From the NCBI GenBank assembly GCA_964558405.1, contig CAZLDG010000006.1, positions 1 through 50,819 on the forward strand: 50,819 nt of DNA, given 5' to 3'. A program made the translations under genes and the position numbers. This stretch comes from Thioglobus_B sp964558405. GTDB taxonomy: Bacteria; Pseudomonadota; Gammaproteobacteria; PS1; Pseudothioglobaceae. Positions within the stretch are counted from its first letter, which is position 1; each line of letters begins with the position of its first letter. Positions 16,977 through 25,372 of the stretch are shown here, in pieces. The notes beneath the pieces were generated by a model. The model was not told the DNA's origin and made no database searches. It saw only the letters and a list, made by a program, of their open reading frames with translations.

Positions 16977-17741
16977 ATGGATATTCTCTTATCAGTCTTT
17001 CTAATGGGGTTACTAGGCGGTACTCATTGTTTGGGTATGTGTGGCGGTGTGGTTGGTATGCTCAGTGCCAATATTGCCCCACAGACTAAACAGAACCACG
17101 CTCAGCTAGCCAGATTGCATTTGCATTACAATCTGGGCAGAATACTTAGCTATGTACTGATGGGTGCTGTATTCGGCTTATTGGGTACGATTCTGTCGCA
17201 AGGCTTGCAACTCAGTGTGTTTGATCAACTGCTCAGAGTATTCTCTGGCGTGTTAATGGTCTTAGTCGGCCTGTATATTGGAGCTTGGTCATCACAGATT
17301 CAATATCTAGAGCGTCTTGGCGGCAAGCTTTGGTCTAAGCTGCAGCCACTCACGCAGCGCTTTATGCCTGTGAGTAGTGGTAAAAATGCATTTTTCTTAG
17401 GTCTATTATGGGGTGGTATTCCTTGTGGTTTGGTTTATGGCGCACTGAGTTTTTCCATGCTCTCTGGCACAGTTCTTGACGGCGCAATGATTATGCTGGC
17501 CTTTGGTTTGGGTACTTTGCCGGCACTATTACTGATGGCCAGCATGGCAGAGCGCTTAGCCAGCTGGGTGCGTAACCCCTGGGTGAGAAAGCTCTCAGGT
17601 GCGGTGATTATTGCTCTGGGTGTGAGTGCGATGTGGGCGCCCGTTAAATCCTTGGTAGTTGATCGTCTTATCTCGGGTTTTGACGCGCAACAACATTCAC
17701 AGCAAATTATTAAAGCCTCCGATTACGATTATCTCACATGA
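16977..17741 (+). CDS. TauE/SafE-like (UreH-type) six-to-seven-helix membrane protein
   Basis: A 254-residue inner-membrane protein. The first helix contains GLLGGTHCLGMCGGVVGML, the Cys-rich motif of the family often annotated sulfite exporter TauE/SafE or cytochrome-biogenesis transmembrane region. Several further helices follow (LFWGGIPCGLVYGALSFSML-like segment near residues 140-165). Members are often found beside cbb3 oxidase assembly genes and are suspected to handle copper or other metals through the conserved cysteines; no oxidase genes are here. It starts eight bases after corC and overlaps pmbA by four bases (ATGA). Confidence 0.85.
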   Translation: MDILLSVFLMGLLGGTHCLGMCGGVVGMLSANIAPQTKQNHAQLARLHLHYNLGRILSYVLMGAVFGLLGTILSQGLQLSVFDQLLRVFSGVLMVLVGLYIGAWSSQIQYLERLGGKLWSKLQPLTQRFMPVSSGKNAFFLGLLWGGIPCGLVYGALSFSMLSGTVLDGAMIMLAFGLGTLPALLLMASMAERLASWVRNPWVRKLSGAVIIALGVSAMWAPVKSLVVDRLISGFDAQQHSQQIIKASDYDYLT

Positions 17742-19060
17742 ATAACAACCTTGAACAAACCGCGCAGCGAGCCATTGAGTTGATTCGTGCCAATCCACTG
17801 ATTAGCGATTATGAGTTGTCCTTGGGTGCCAGCTCAGGCGTGTCAACAGCAGTAAGATTGGGCAAGGTCGAGACTTTGGAATATCATCAAGACGTGAGTT
17901 TTGATGTGAATGTTTATATCGGTCAACAAAAAGGCCATGCCTCTAGTGTTGATCTTTCAGATGCGGGTATTGCCAGCACCATTGAATCGGCCACAATGAT
18001 TGCCAAATACATGCAGGCAGATCCTTATAACGGCTTAGCACCCAAAGAGTTGATGGCCTTTGAGGTGCCAGATTTGGATTTGTACCATCCTTGGGATTTA
18101 GATCCTGAGCATAGTGTTGCCTTGGCGCGTGCCTGCGAACAGGCGGCATTAGAATCTGAGTCTATTGACAATTCAGACGGCTCGGAAGTTTCCAGTTTTC
18201 AAGGACAAAGTCTGTATGCCAATTCAAACGATTTATTGGCCACGCAATACGGTGCCAAGCATTCACTGAATTGTAGTGTTATCGCCAAGGCAGGTGATGA
18301 CATGCAAACTGCGTATGAGTTTAGTGCAGCGCTGGACCATCGGGATTTGGAGGCGCCCGAGGTGGTGGGCAAAAAAGTGGCAAAGTTGGCACGTGAAAAG
18401 CTACATGCGCGCACGCTTAAATCACAAAAATGTCCGGTGATTTTTACCCCAAGACTCTCTGGCTCTTTGATGGCTGAGTTAATTGGCGCTTTGGGCGGTA
18501 GTAGACAATTTAAACAAACCACCTTCTTGTTGGATAGTATCGACAAGCAGGTTTTACCCTTAGGTATTAGTATTCAAGAGAACCCTCTGCAGAAAAAAAC
18601 CATTGGCGCCAAGGCCTTTGACCGCGACGGTGTGCTCAAGCGCAACCAGTATTTTGTTGAAGATGGTCGGGTACATAGCTACATTATGGGGCAATATTCT
18701 GCCAATCAACTCAAACTAAAAACCACCGCCAATGCTGGCGGTGTTAATAATGTGATTATCCAGCATGGTTTCGAGACGGACTTGGCACAAATGATTAAAC
18801 AGATGCACACAGGTTTGGTGGTGAATGAGCTCATGGGCCAAGGCGTGAATGGCACCACAGGAGATTATTCTCGAGGCGCTTTAGGCTTTTGGGTTGAAAA
18901 TGGAGAGATTCAGTATCCGGTTTCTGGTCTAACCATTGCTGGCAATCTTAAAGACATGTTGTTAAATATTAAGGCCATCGGCAATGACGTGGATTATCGT
19001 GCCAACATTAAAGTGGGTTCTGTTATGATTGAACAAATGACCATTGCAGGAGATCAATAA
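17738..19060 (+). CDS. pmbA: Metalloprotease PmbA/TldE
   Basis: A 440-residue TldE/PmbA protein. With TldD it forms a heterodimeric zinc protease that processes modified peptides such as microcin B17 and degrades unfolded peptides; TldE is the non-catalytic partner. Family features include EYHQDVSFDVNVYIGQQKGHASS, KCPVIFTPRLSGSLMAELI and the C-terminal VNGTTGDYSRGALGFWVENG. No tldD is in the window. ATGA overlap with the upstream membrane protein and zero spacing to the next gene indicate one transcript. Confidence 0.95.
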   Translation: MNNNLEQTAQRAIELIRANPLISDYELSLGASSGVSTAVRLGKVETLEYHQDVSFDVNVYIGQQKGHASSVDLSDAGIASTIESATMIAKYMQADPYNGLAPKELMAFEVPDLDLYHPWDLDPEHSVALARACEQAALESESIDNSDGSEVSSFQGQSLYANSNDLLATQYGAKHSLNCSVIAKAGDDMQTAYEFSAALDHRDLEAPEVVGKKVAKLAREKLHARTLKSQKCPVIFTPRLSGSLMAELIGALGGSRQFKQTTFLLDSIDKQVLPLGISIQENPLQKKTIGAKAFDRDGVLKRNQYFVEDGRVHSYIMGQYSANQLKLKTTANAGGVNNVIIQHGFETDLAQMIKQMHTGLVVNELMGQGVNGTTGDYSRGALGFWVENGEIQYPVSGLTIAGNLKDMLLNIKAIGNDVDYRANIKVGSVMIEQMTIAGDQ

Positions 19061-20212
19061 TTGCACTTTGATATTTTAATTGCCGGCGGTGGCATGGCTG
19101 GTCAGGCTTTGGCATTATCCTTGGCACACACCCAACTCAAAATTGGTGTGATTGAGGCTAGCGACCCCAATCCAGTACTGGGTGAACAGTTTCACACCCG
19201 TGTGAGTGCCATCACGCCTAAATCTGAACAGCTCTTAAGTGATATTGGCGCTTGGCCGTATATTGCGCGCAAAAAAGCCTTTGTTAAGACCCGAGTTTGG
19301 GATCAGAATTCTCATGGTCATTTGGATTTTGATGGGCGTGATCAAAGCCTAGCTCATTTGGGTCATATTATTGAAAACGACGCCATTCAAAGTGCTTTGT
19401 TTCAAGCGTTAGAGCTCACCAAGGTTGAATTTATCCAGGCCAGATTTAGTCATTTTGACAAGCAAACAGATGGCTATGTGGTGCATTTAGATGACGGCAA
19501 ACAGTTAAACACTAAGTTGTTGGTCGGTGCCGACGGTGCGCGCTCTAAGGTAAGAGAGTTGGCCGGAATTAACTATAGTGAGCATGATTATGAGCAACAG
19601 GCTATTGTGTGCAATATCCGCTGTGAAAAAAGCTTTGAAGATAGCACTTGGCAGCGTTTTCTCTCAGACAGTATTATTGCCCTATTGCCGCTTGATGAGC
19701 ACATAGCCTCTATTGTTTGGTCGGCCAAAAATCCACTGGCCAGTGAATTGATGAGTCTTGATAAGGCTGAGTTTGCCAATCGACTCTCGCAAGGTGTGGA
19801 GTATCGTTTTTCCCGGTTTGAAGTGATTAGTGATATTCAAGCTTTTCCACTGATTGAGCGCAGCTCTAGTACTTATGTGCAGGAACATCTAACCTTAATA
19901 GGCGATGCAGCACATAACATCCACCCATTAGCAGGCCAGGGTATTAACTTAGGTTTTGCAGATGTTATTGAATTATCGGAACAAATAAAAGCAAATATAG
20001 CCAATTTTTCCGATTATGCAGTACTAAGAAAATATGCAAGAGCTAGGCGTTTAGACAATGAGCTGATGGCCAAAACCATGACGGGACTGAATTGGATTTA
20101 TAAAGAAAATTCAGAACCGATGCGTCTGCTGCGCGGTGTGGGTATGAACTTGGTCAACGAAGTACCAATGCTTAAGTCATTTTTTCAAAAGCACGCGCTG
20201 GGAGAGTCTTAA
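19061..20212 (+). CDS. UbiH/UbiF/VisC-family FAD-dependent ubiquinone hydroxylase
   Basis: A 383-residue class A flavin monooxygenase. Motifs: N-terminal dinucleotide fold LIAGGGMAGQALALSL, the DG motif VGADGARSKVR, and the GD motif LIGDAAHNIHPLAGQGINLG. Enzymes of this family hydroxylate the aromatic ring during ubiquinone synthesis; which carbon (UbiH, UbiI or UbiF role) cannot be told from sequence alone. The start is TTG immediately after the pmbA stop. It converges with fau with a four-base overlap. Confidence 0.92.
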   Translation: MHFDILIAGGGMAGQALALSLAHTQLKIGVIEASDPNPVLGEQFHTRVSAITPKSEQLLSDIGAWPYIARKKAFVKTRVWDQNSHGHLDFDGRDQSLAHLGHIIENDAIQSALFQALELTKVEFIQARFSHFDKQTDGYVVHLDDGKQLNTKLLVGADGARSKVRELAGINYSEHDYEQQAIVCNIRCEKSFEDSTWQRFLSDSIIALLPLDEHIASIVWSAKNPLASELMSLDKAEFANRLSQGVEYRFSRFEVISDIQAFPLIERSSSTYVQEHLTLIGDAAHNIHPLAGQGINLGFADVIELSEQIKANIANFSDYAVLRKYARARRLDNELMAKTMTGLNWIYKENSEPMRLLRGVGMNLVNEVPMLKSFFQKHALGES

Positions 20213-20763
20213 AAGCTTCTAGAAGGGGTGATAATGCCTTCTAAGGGTACGTCCCAATCTTGAGCTTTTAGTTGTCCAACTTCCTGGCAATCAAAGGCTA
20301 AGCCGTATAGTTTGGGCGAGTTAAATCGTTGCTGCTGTCGTTTAAAGCTTAAGGTGCGATCATAAAACCCGCCCCCCATGCCTAGGCGATTTTTCTGCTG
20401 GTCAAAACCCACCAATGGCATAAAAATAACATTAAGCTGTTTGGCGCCCAATACCGGGGTATTGATGGGCTCATCAATACCAAACCGATTGGGTCTCAGG
20501 CTAGGACCTGTTTTTGCAAATTTAAGACTTTTACCGTCTAATATCGGCAAATAGATACTAATACCTTTATTTTTTAAGAAGTTTTGTATATAGATCGTGT
20601 CAATTTCACCATCATTTGGCAAAAATAAACCCACCTTTTGTCCATGTTCAAAGCGTAGGGTTTTTTGCACCTGGTGTAGGAGAGCTTGTGCCAAATATTG
20701 ACGGCGGGCGCTAGGGATTGCGCGTCTTTTTTGTCTTAGGGTTTGTCGTAATGCTTGACTCAT
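20209..20763 (-). CDS. fau: 5-formyltetrahydrofolate cyclo-ligase
   Basis: A 184-residue enzyme that uses ATP to convert 5-formyl-THF to 5,10-methenyl-THF. The N-terminal basic helix LRQTLRQKRRAIPSARRQYL, the NDGEIDT segment and the active-site motif GMGGGFYDRTL are characteristic. It lies about 27 bases downstream of the 6S RNA on the same strand, the conserved ssrS-fau (ygfA) arrangement of gammaproteobacteria. Confidence 0.95.
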   Translation of the reverse strand: MSQALRQTLRQKRRAIPSARRQYLAQALLHQVQKTLRFEHGQKVGLFLPNDGEIDTIYIQNFLKNKGISIYLPILDGKSLKFAKTGPSLRPNRFGIDEPINTPVLGAKQLNVIFMPLVGFDQQKNRLGMGGGFYDRTLSFKRQQQRFNSPKLYGLAFDCQEVGQLKAQDWDVPLEGIITPSRSF

Positions 20764-20789
20764 AAGAGCATTATAACGCCAATGAGCGT

Positions 20790-20972
20790 AGAAGATCCAT
20801 TGTGCCGTGTTGAAAGAAAACCTGAACCAGAAGGTTCAAGGCGGAAGTTCGAAGCCTACCGCAGGCTTCCCACTTCAAGGTGGGCTTGCTCAATAGTAGG
20901 CTATCTCATTTCCTGATTTATTTATTTATCGGCTCAGGGGATATATTCAATCACGCACACAACAGATGTTTA
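20790..20972 (-). ncRNA. ssrS: 6S RNA
   Basis: On the minus strand the sequence CCCCTGAGCCGATAA (about 20926-20940) is identical to the diagnostic 5' element of E. coli 6S RNA. The conserved 3' hairpin CTTGAACC (20833-20840) and GGTTCAGG (20821-20828) is present at the right distance. The terminal closing stem can be drawn between 20959-20970 and 20792-20803 with one mismatch and wobbles, and a second stem between 20952-20958 and 20802-20809. The resulting length of about 183 nt equals E. coli 6S (184). 6S RNA mimics an open promoter and sequesters sigma70 RNA polymerase. Ends are approximate. Confidence 0.93.
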
Positions 20973-20974
20973 TT

Positions 20975-21018
20975 ATTATCACCTGTTGTAGTATCCACAA
21001 GTGATTTTTTTATGTAAA
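20975..21018 (-). promoter_or_regulatory. Promoter region of 6S RNA
   Basis: Two minus-strand options are visible. TTTACA (21013-21018), a 17-base spacer and GATACT (20990-20995) would start a longer precursor. GATAAT (20975-20980), five or six bases before the mature 5' end, has a weaker -35. Tandem promoters are known for E. coli ssrS, so both may be used. The 21019-21103 stretch also holds the dbpA promoter (GCGTAAAATTC near 21065-21075). Confidence 0.45.
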
Positions 21019-21103
21019 TAAAGCACAATCTGGCTAAGTAATTAAGAGTAATATAGATAGATTCGCGTAAAATTCATCGCATTATTATCCAAGCCAAATC
21101 ATT

Positions 21104-22492
21104 TTGAGTTCAACTGCCTTTTCATCACTAGATTTACCTAAGCCCGTTCTGGACAATCTACAGGATTTGGGTTATCAGTCGATGACACCAGTCCAAAGTT
21201 TGAGTCTGCCAGCCATTTTAGCCAACCAGGATGTGATTGCTCAAGGCAAAACCGGATCGGGCAAGACTGTGGCCTTTGGCTTGGGTGTGGTGCAAAAGCT
21301 CAATCCAAAATTGTTCAAGCCTCAGGCCTTGGTTATTTGTCCAACGCGTGAGTTGGCCGATCAGGTGGCGCAGCAATTGCGCCAGCTGGCCAGAGCGCTA
21401 GGCAATATTAAAGTACTCACCTTATGTGGTGGTGTGGCCATTGGTCCGCAAATTGGCTCTTTGGCGCATGGGGCGCATATTGTGGTAGGTACACCGGGTC
21501 GTCTAGAGGCGCATCTGCGCAAATCCACCTTAAAGCTAAATCACCTACATACGTTGGTGCTGGATGAGGCTGATCGCATGCTGGACATGGGCTTTGAGGA
21601 AGCAATCGATAAAATTGTTGCGCATATTCCCAATCAAAGACAAACCTTATTGTTTAGTGCGACCTACCCAGATGAGATTGCCAGTATTGCCAACAGGCTG
21701 ATGCAAGCACCTTTGATACTTAAAGCTGCAGAGCCAGTGAGTACCAACATCCACATTAAACAATATTTTTATCAGGTGGGTTCAACCCAGAGTAGATTGG
21801 AGGCCTTAAAGATTCTCCTAGCCAAGCATCGCGCTGAGTCTGCACTGGTATTTTGTAACACCAAGTTGATGGTTAAAGAGGTTGCCCAGTCTCTTGAGAT
21901 GCATGGCTTTTACGTGATGGCCACCCATGGTGATTTGGACCAGGTGCAACGTGATGAAGCGCTGATTCGTTTTGCCAATGGCAGTGTGTCGGTTCTGGTC
22001 GCTACCGATGTGGCAGCACGCGGCCTGGATGTCGATGATTTAGCCTTAGTCATTAACTTTGAGCCCAGTAGCGATCCTGAGGTGCATACGCATCGTATTG
22101 GTCGCACCGGCAGGGCGGGCAAAAAAGGGGTGGCTTGCACATTATTCTCTAACAAAGAATTGCACCGATTAAAAGCCATAGGGGTTGAGACCGACACGGC
22201 ATTTGCCAGTGACCTGCCCGGTGCTAGCTATTTGCAAAAGTTTATTAAGCCGCCACTGATGCGTACGCTAAAGATTGACGGTGGCAAGAAGCAGAAGCTG
22301 CGACCTGGGGATATTGTCGGCGCTTTAACCGCTGGTGAGAAAAGTCTAAATGGCAACATCATTGGGAAAATCAATGTGTATGCCAATCACGCCTACGTGG
22401 CGCTTGAGTCAGAATGGATTAAACCAGCCGTTAGAAAAATCAATAGCGATAAAATCAAGGGCAAGAAGTTTAAGGCTAGAGCGCTAAAGTAG
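21104..22492 (+). CDS. dbpA: ATP-dependent RNA helicase DbpA
   Basis: A 462-residue DEAD-box protein starting from TTG at 21104. Motifs: Q motif MTPVQSLSLP, motif I AQGKTGSGKT, PTRELA, DEAD within VLDEADRMLDMGFE, SAT, and HRIGRTGRAGKKG. The C-terminal domain (residues about 385-462, with KQKLRPGDIVGALTAGEKSL) is the DbpA RNA-binding domain that recognises hairpin 92 of 23S rRNA, so it acts in late 50S assembly. It overlaps the convergent mtnN by 17 bases. Confidence 0.95.
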   Translation: MSSTAFSSLDLPKPVLDNLQDLGYQSMTPVQSLSLPAILANQDVIAQGKTGSGKTVAFGLGVVQKLNPKLFKPQALVICPTRELADQVAQQLRQLARALGNIKVLTLCGGVAIGPQIGSLAHGAHIVVGTPGRLEAHLRKSTLKLNHLHTLVLDEADRMLDMGFEEAIDKIVAHIPNQRQTLLFSATYPDEIASIANRLMQAPLILKAAEPVSTNIHIKQYFYQVGSTQSRLEALKILLAKHRAESALVFCNTKLMVKEVAQSLEMHGFYVMATHGDLDQVQRDEALIRFANGSVSVLVATDVAARGLDVDDLALVINFEPSSDPEVHTHRIGRTGRAGKKGVACTLFSNKELHRLKAIGVETDTAFASDLPGASYLQKFIKPPLMRTLKIDGGKKQKLRPGDIVGALTAGEKSLNGNIIGKINVYANHAYVALESEWIKPAVRKINSDKIKGKKFKARALK

Positions 22493-23084
22493 CTCTTAAT
22501 AGCACAATGGTTTGATCCATAGCCTGGTTGAGATTGGCAAATAGGTCTTGTTCGCTCTGACCATTGGCCTCATCGGATACCGCTTTAATCAGCACCACAG
22601 GCAGTTGGTGTTTTTGCGCCGTATAGGCCACTGCAAAGCCTTCCATATCAACCAGTTCGGCGTCGCTATCCACCTGGGCAGTATCGGTAATAAACTGATC
22701 TCCAGTGGTGAGCTTAAGTGCTGTTGCTGCATCAGCAGGTACTTGACAGTTGATGTGTTGATACATATCGCGCTGATAATGATCAAAAGGAATAAAGGCA
22801 TCATGCTGGGTGACCGAGCGGATGAAATAGGCCTGTTGACTTTGGATGGGTTTAAGCGCGCCAGCCAAGCCAATATTAATAATTTTCTTCACTTGATATT
22901 GCTGGATTAGCGTCTGGGTTGCTAAGGCACTGGCGACTTTGCCAATACTGGACTCAATCAAGACTACTTCTTGGTTTTGATAAGTACGACAACCCAATAA
23001 ATCTTCGCTAGGTACCAGTTCTAACGCGTCGATAATTTTTTGCACCTCCTCAGCCATGGCGCAAACAATACCGATGCTACTCAT
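22476..23084 (-). CDS. mtnN: 5'-methylthioadenosine/S-adenosylhomocysteine nucleosidase
   Basis: A 202-residue nucleosidase that releases adenine from MTA and SAH. Features: IGIVCAMAEEV with the catalytic-region glutamate, NIGLAGAL, VDMEGFAVAYTA and IKAVSDEANG with the catalytic aspartate. It is somewhat shorter than the typical 230. ATG 23084 overlaps the apt stop by eight bases; TTG 23090 is an alternative. It follows apt, so released adenine can be recycled to AMP by the neighbour enzyme. Related nucleosidases act on futalosine, but the context favours adenine salvage. Confidence 0.9.
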   Translation of the reverse strand: MSSIGIVCAMAEEVQKIIDALELVPSEDLLGCRTYQNQEVVLIESSIGKVASALATQTLIQQYQVKKIINIGLAGALKPIQSQQAYFIRSVTQHDAFIPFDHYQRDMYQHINCQVPADAATALKLTTGDQFITDTAQVDSDAELVDMEGFAVAYTAQKHQLPVVLIKAVSDEANGQSEQDLFANLNQAMDQTIVLLRATLAL

Positions 23085-23589
23085 AGACAATTTGTGCGTT
23101 GATTGGAATCTCTAAGTTGTCTCGCGCTTTTAAAAAGGCCAACTCAATCACGCATTCTAGTGCCACAATCTTAGCGCCCAAATCTTGGATCAGTTTGGCC
23201 ACAGCTTGCGCTGAGCCACCCGTGGCCAACAGGTCGTCCACCATCAGTACACGATCGTGCTGCTGGATAGAATTCTCATGCATCTCAAAGGTGTTACTAC
23301 CGTATTCTAATTGGTAATCGATGCTCACGCATTGGTCAGGCAGTTTACCAGGTTTGCGCACCATAACAAAAGGCAAGCCCAATTTATAGGCCACGGCAGA
23401 GCCAAAGATAAAACCTCGAGCGTCCAAGCCCACAATTTTGTCGATGTTTTGCTTGGAATATTGCCTGGCAATGCTATCAATCACATAGGCAAAAGCCTGT
23501 GGGTTGGCCAGCAGCGGTGAGATATCCTTAAAAACAATACCAGGCAAAGGAAAATCAACAATGTCTTTAATGTATGGGTTAATGTCCAT
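23077..23589 (-). CDS. apt: Adenine phosphoribosyltransferase
   Basis: A 170-residue enzyme converting adenine plus PRPP to AMP. It opens with YIKDIVDFPLPGIVFKDISP, the type 1 Apt signature, and contains the PRPP-binding loop VLMVDDLLATGGSA and the GLDARGFIFG segment. It lies between an uncharacterised gene (two-base gap upstream) and mtnN (overlap), forming a small adenine-salvage operon. Confidence 0.97.
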   Translation of the reverse strand: MDINPYIKDIVDFPLPGIVFKDISPLLANPQAFAYVIDSIARQYSKQNIDKIVGLDARGFIFGSAVAYKLGLPFVMVRKPGKLPDQCVSIDYQLEYGSNTFEMHENSIQQHDRVLMVDDLLATGGSAQAVAKLIQDLGAKIVALECVIELAFLKARDNLEIPINAQIVYE

Positions 23590-23591
23590 GT

Positions 23592-23999
23592 TTAAATTTC
23601 CCTAACGTCTAAGATGTCCCAGCTCACGTCATTATAATCCACTTCAAAGCCGCTAATCATTTCCTTGACTTGAACCACGTAATCATCGGGCAGTTGAAAC
23701 ACACGAACGCAACCGGCAAAACCCTCAATAACCTGGTGACGATTCTCATTCACCACATCTTGTCGAGATAGAGCAACGTCTGAGAAGTTGCCTAATACTT
23801 CGCCAATAAAATCAGGATCGGCCATAGGATAAAAACCAATGGATTGGTATTTTTTAACCGTGGAAACCGCCTCTTCTAAGTTTTCTCGAATGGCATCAAC
23901 CGTGGTTAGGTTTTGGGTAACTGTAAGAACTTTCTCGCTTTCTTTGTCAACCGCAACTAAGTAGATGTGTGAAAACACGCAGATGGTTTGTGTACTCAT
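23592..23999 (-). CDS. Uncharacterised 135-residue protein, first gene of the apt-mtnN operon
   Basis: I do not recognise this protein. It begins MSTQTICVFSHIYLVAVDKE, is predicted soluble, acidic overall, and has no signal peptide or membrane segment. The first 40 residues read like alternating beta strands, followed by a helical stretch and an ADPDFIGEVLGNFSDVALS region. No metal-ligand or nucleotide-binding motif is obvious. It ends two bases before apt, so it is surely co-transcribed with apt and mtnN. A link to purine salvage is inferred from position only. Confidence 0.8.
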   Translation of the reverse strand: MSTQTICVFSHIYLVAVDKESEKVLTVTQNLTTVDAIRENLEEAVSTVKKYQSIGFYPMADPDFIGEVLGNFSDVALSRQDVVNENRHQVIEGFAGCVRVFQLPDDYVVQVKEMISGFEVDYNDVSWDILDVREI

Positions 24000-24118
24000 G
24001 ATGTTTATTTGATTAGGATGCGCTTATTTTAATCGATAGCCAGAGTACTGGATAGTCAATAAACCCACTGTATTTGCCATAAAATAATACCCAGTATTAA
24101 AAACCAGTGGTGATGACG

Positions 24119-25372
24119 ATGCATTATTCTAAATTTGGAGAAAAATTTACCCAAAACTCAGGCATTACGCAATTGATGCAGGATTTGGGTGAGGCTAAGC
24201 ATAGCGACGATCCAGAGATTATTATGCTCGGTGGTGGCAACCCAGCACTGATTGACAAAGCGCACCAGGTTTTTGTTGATGAACTACAACAGCTGATTGC
24301 CAACTCTGCTATGGATCAGGTCTTGGGTTATTATGATGGTCCTCAAGGGTCTGAGGTATTTATTAACACCCTGGTGGCGTGGCTAAATGCACATTATGGC
24401 TGGTCTTTAACCAAGGATAATATTGCTATCACTAATGGTTCGCAAAGCAGTTTGTTTATGCTTTTTAACCTATTTGCTGGCGAGATGAAAAATGGTGCGC
24501 AGAAAAAAGTTTTGTTGCCACTGGTGCCTGAGTATATTGGCTATGCGGATCAAGGACTAAGTGAGCATATGTTTGTGGCCATTAAGCCTCGTATTAATGA
24601 GTTGGATTCACAGCAATTTAAATATCAAATTGATTTTGAGCGTCTGCAGCAGGTTTTGCAAGATGAAGAAATTGGAGTGATTTGTGTCTCCAGGCCTACC
24701 AATCCAACTGGCAATGTGATTACCGATGAGGAATTGCAACAATTAAGCCAATTGGCCAAAGCTCACCAGGTTTCACTGATTATTGATAATGCTTATGGCC
24801 AGCCTTTTCCAGGCGTGATTTATACGCCGGCGACTTTACGTTGGGATCCGCAGAGTATTTTGTGTATGTCACTGTCTAAGTTAGGCTTGCCTGGCGTGCG
24901 CTCCGGTATTGTGATTGCCAATGAAAAAACCACTCAAGCTTTGAGTCGTATGAGTGGTATTTTGGCTTTGGCACCCAGTGGTGTGGGTCCGGCCATCTTA
25001 ACCCCATTGATCCAGCGACAAGCGCTTATGCCACTGGTCAGTGAAGTGATTCAACCCTTTTATCAAGCCAGGGCGCAGACAGCACTTGAGCTGTTTAATG
25101 AAGTGTTCACAGGTTACCCAGTGAAACTGCATAAATTGGAAGGGGCGTTTTTTATGTGGCTTTGGTTTCCAGAGCTTTCCATCAGTGCACAAACCCTATA
25201 TCAACGCCTAAAAGCGCAACAGATTTATATTTTGCCTGGCCAGGATTTTTTCATTGGCATGAGTGAGAGCTGGCCACACCAACACCAATGTATTCGCTTG
25301 AATTACGCCACAGATGAGCAGGCGCTTAGACGCGGATTGCAAACAATCCGCCGCGAAGTCTTTAGTGTTTAA
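24119..25372 (+). CDS. avtA: Valine--pyruvate aminotransferase
   Basis: A 417-residue fold-type I PLP aminotransferase, the same length as E. coli AvtA. It transfers the amino group between valine and pyruvate (also alanine). The N-terminus MHYSKFGEKFTQNSGITQLM aligns with AvtA, which is why ATG 24119 is preferred over the in-frame GTG 24107 and ATG 24113. LGGGNPA, SRPTNPTGN and the PLP-lysine region SLSKLGLPGVRSG are visible. It overlaps the convergent purH by 11 bases. Confidence 0.93.
   Translation: MHYSKFGEKFTQNSGITQLMQDLGEAKHSDDPEIIMLGGGNPALIDKAHQVFVDELQQLIANSAMDQVLGYYDGPQGSEVFINTLVAWLNAHYGWSLTKDNIAITNGSQSSLFMLFNLFAGEMKNGAQKKVLLPLVPEYIGYADQGLSEHMFVAIKPRINELDSQQFKYQIDFERLQQVLQDEEIGVICVSRPTNPTGNVITDEELQQLSQLAKAHQVSLIIDNAYGQPFPGVIYTPATLRWDPQSILCMSLSKLGLPGVRSGIVIANEKTTQALSRMSGILALAPSGVGPAILTPLIQRQALMPLVSEVIQPFYQARAQTALELFNEVFTGYPVKLHKLEGAFFMWLWFPELSISAQTLYQRLKAQQIYILPGQDFFIGMSESWPHQHQCIRLNYATDEQALRRGLQTIRREVFSV

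Noticed and set aside
21417..21605. Minus-strand frame inside dbpA
   Set aside because: Lies wholly within the conserved DbpA coding sequence and has no ribosome-binding site or family resemblance.
22548..22910. 120-residue plus-strand frame opposite mtnN
   Set aside because: Antisense to conserved MtnN codons; no recognisable protein features.
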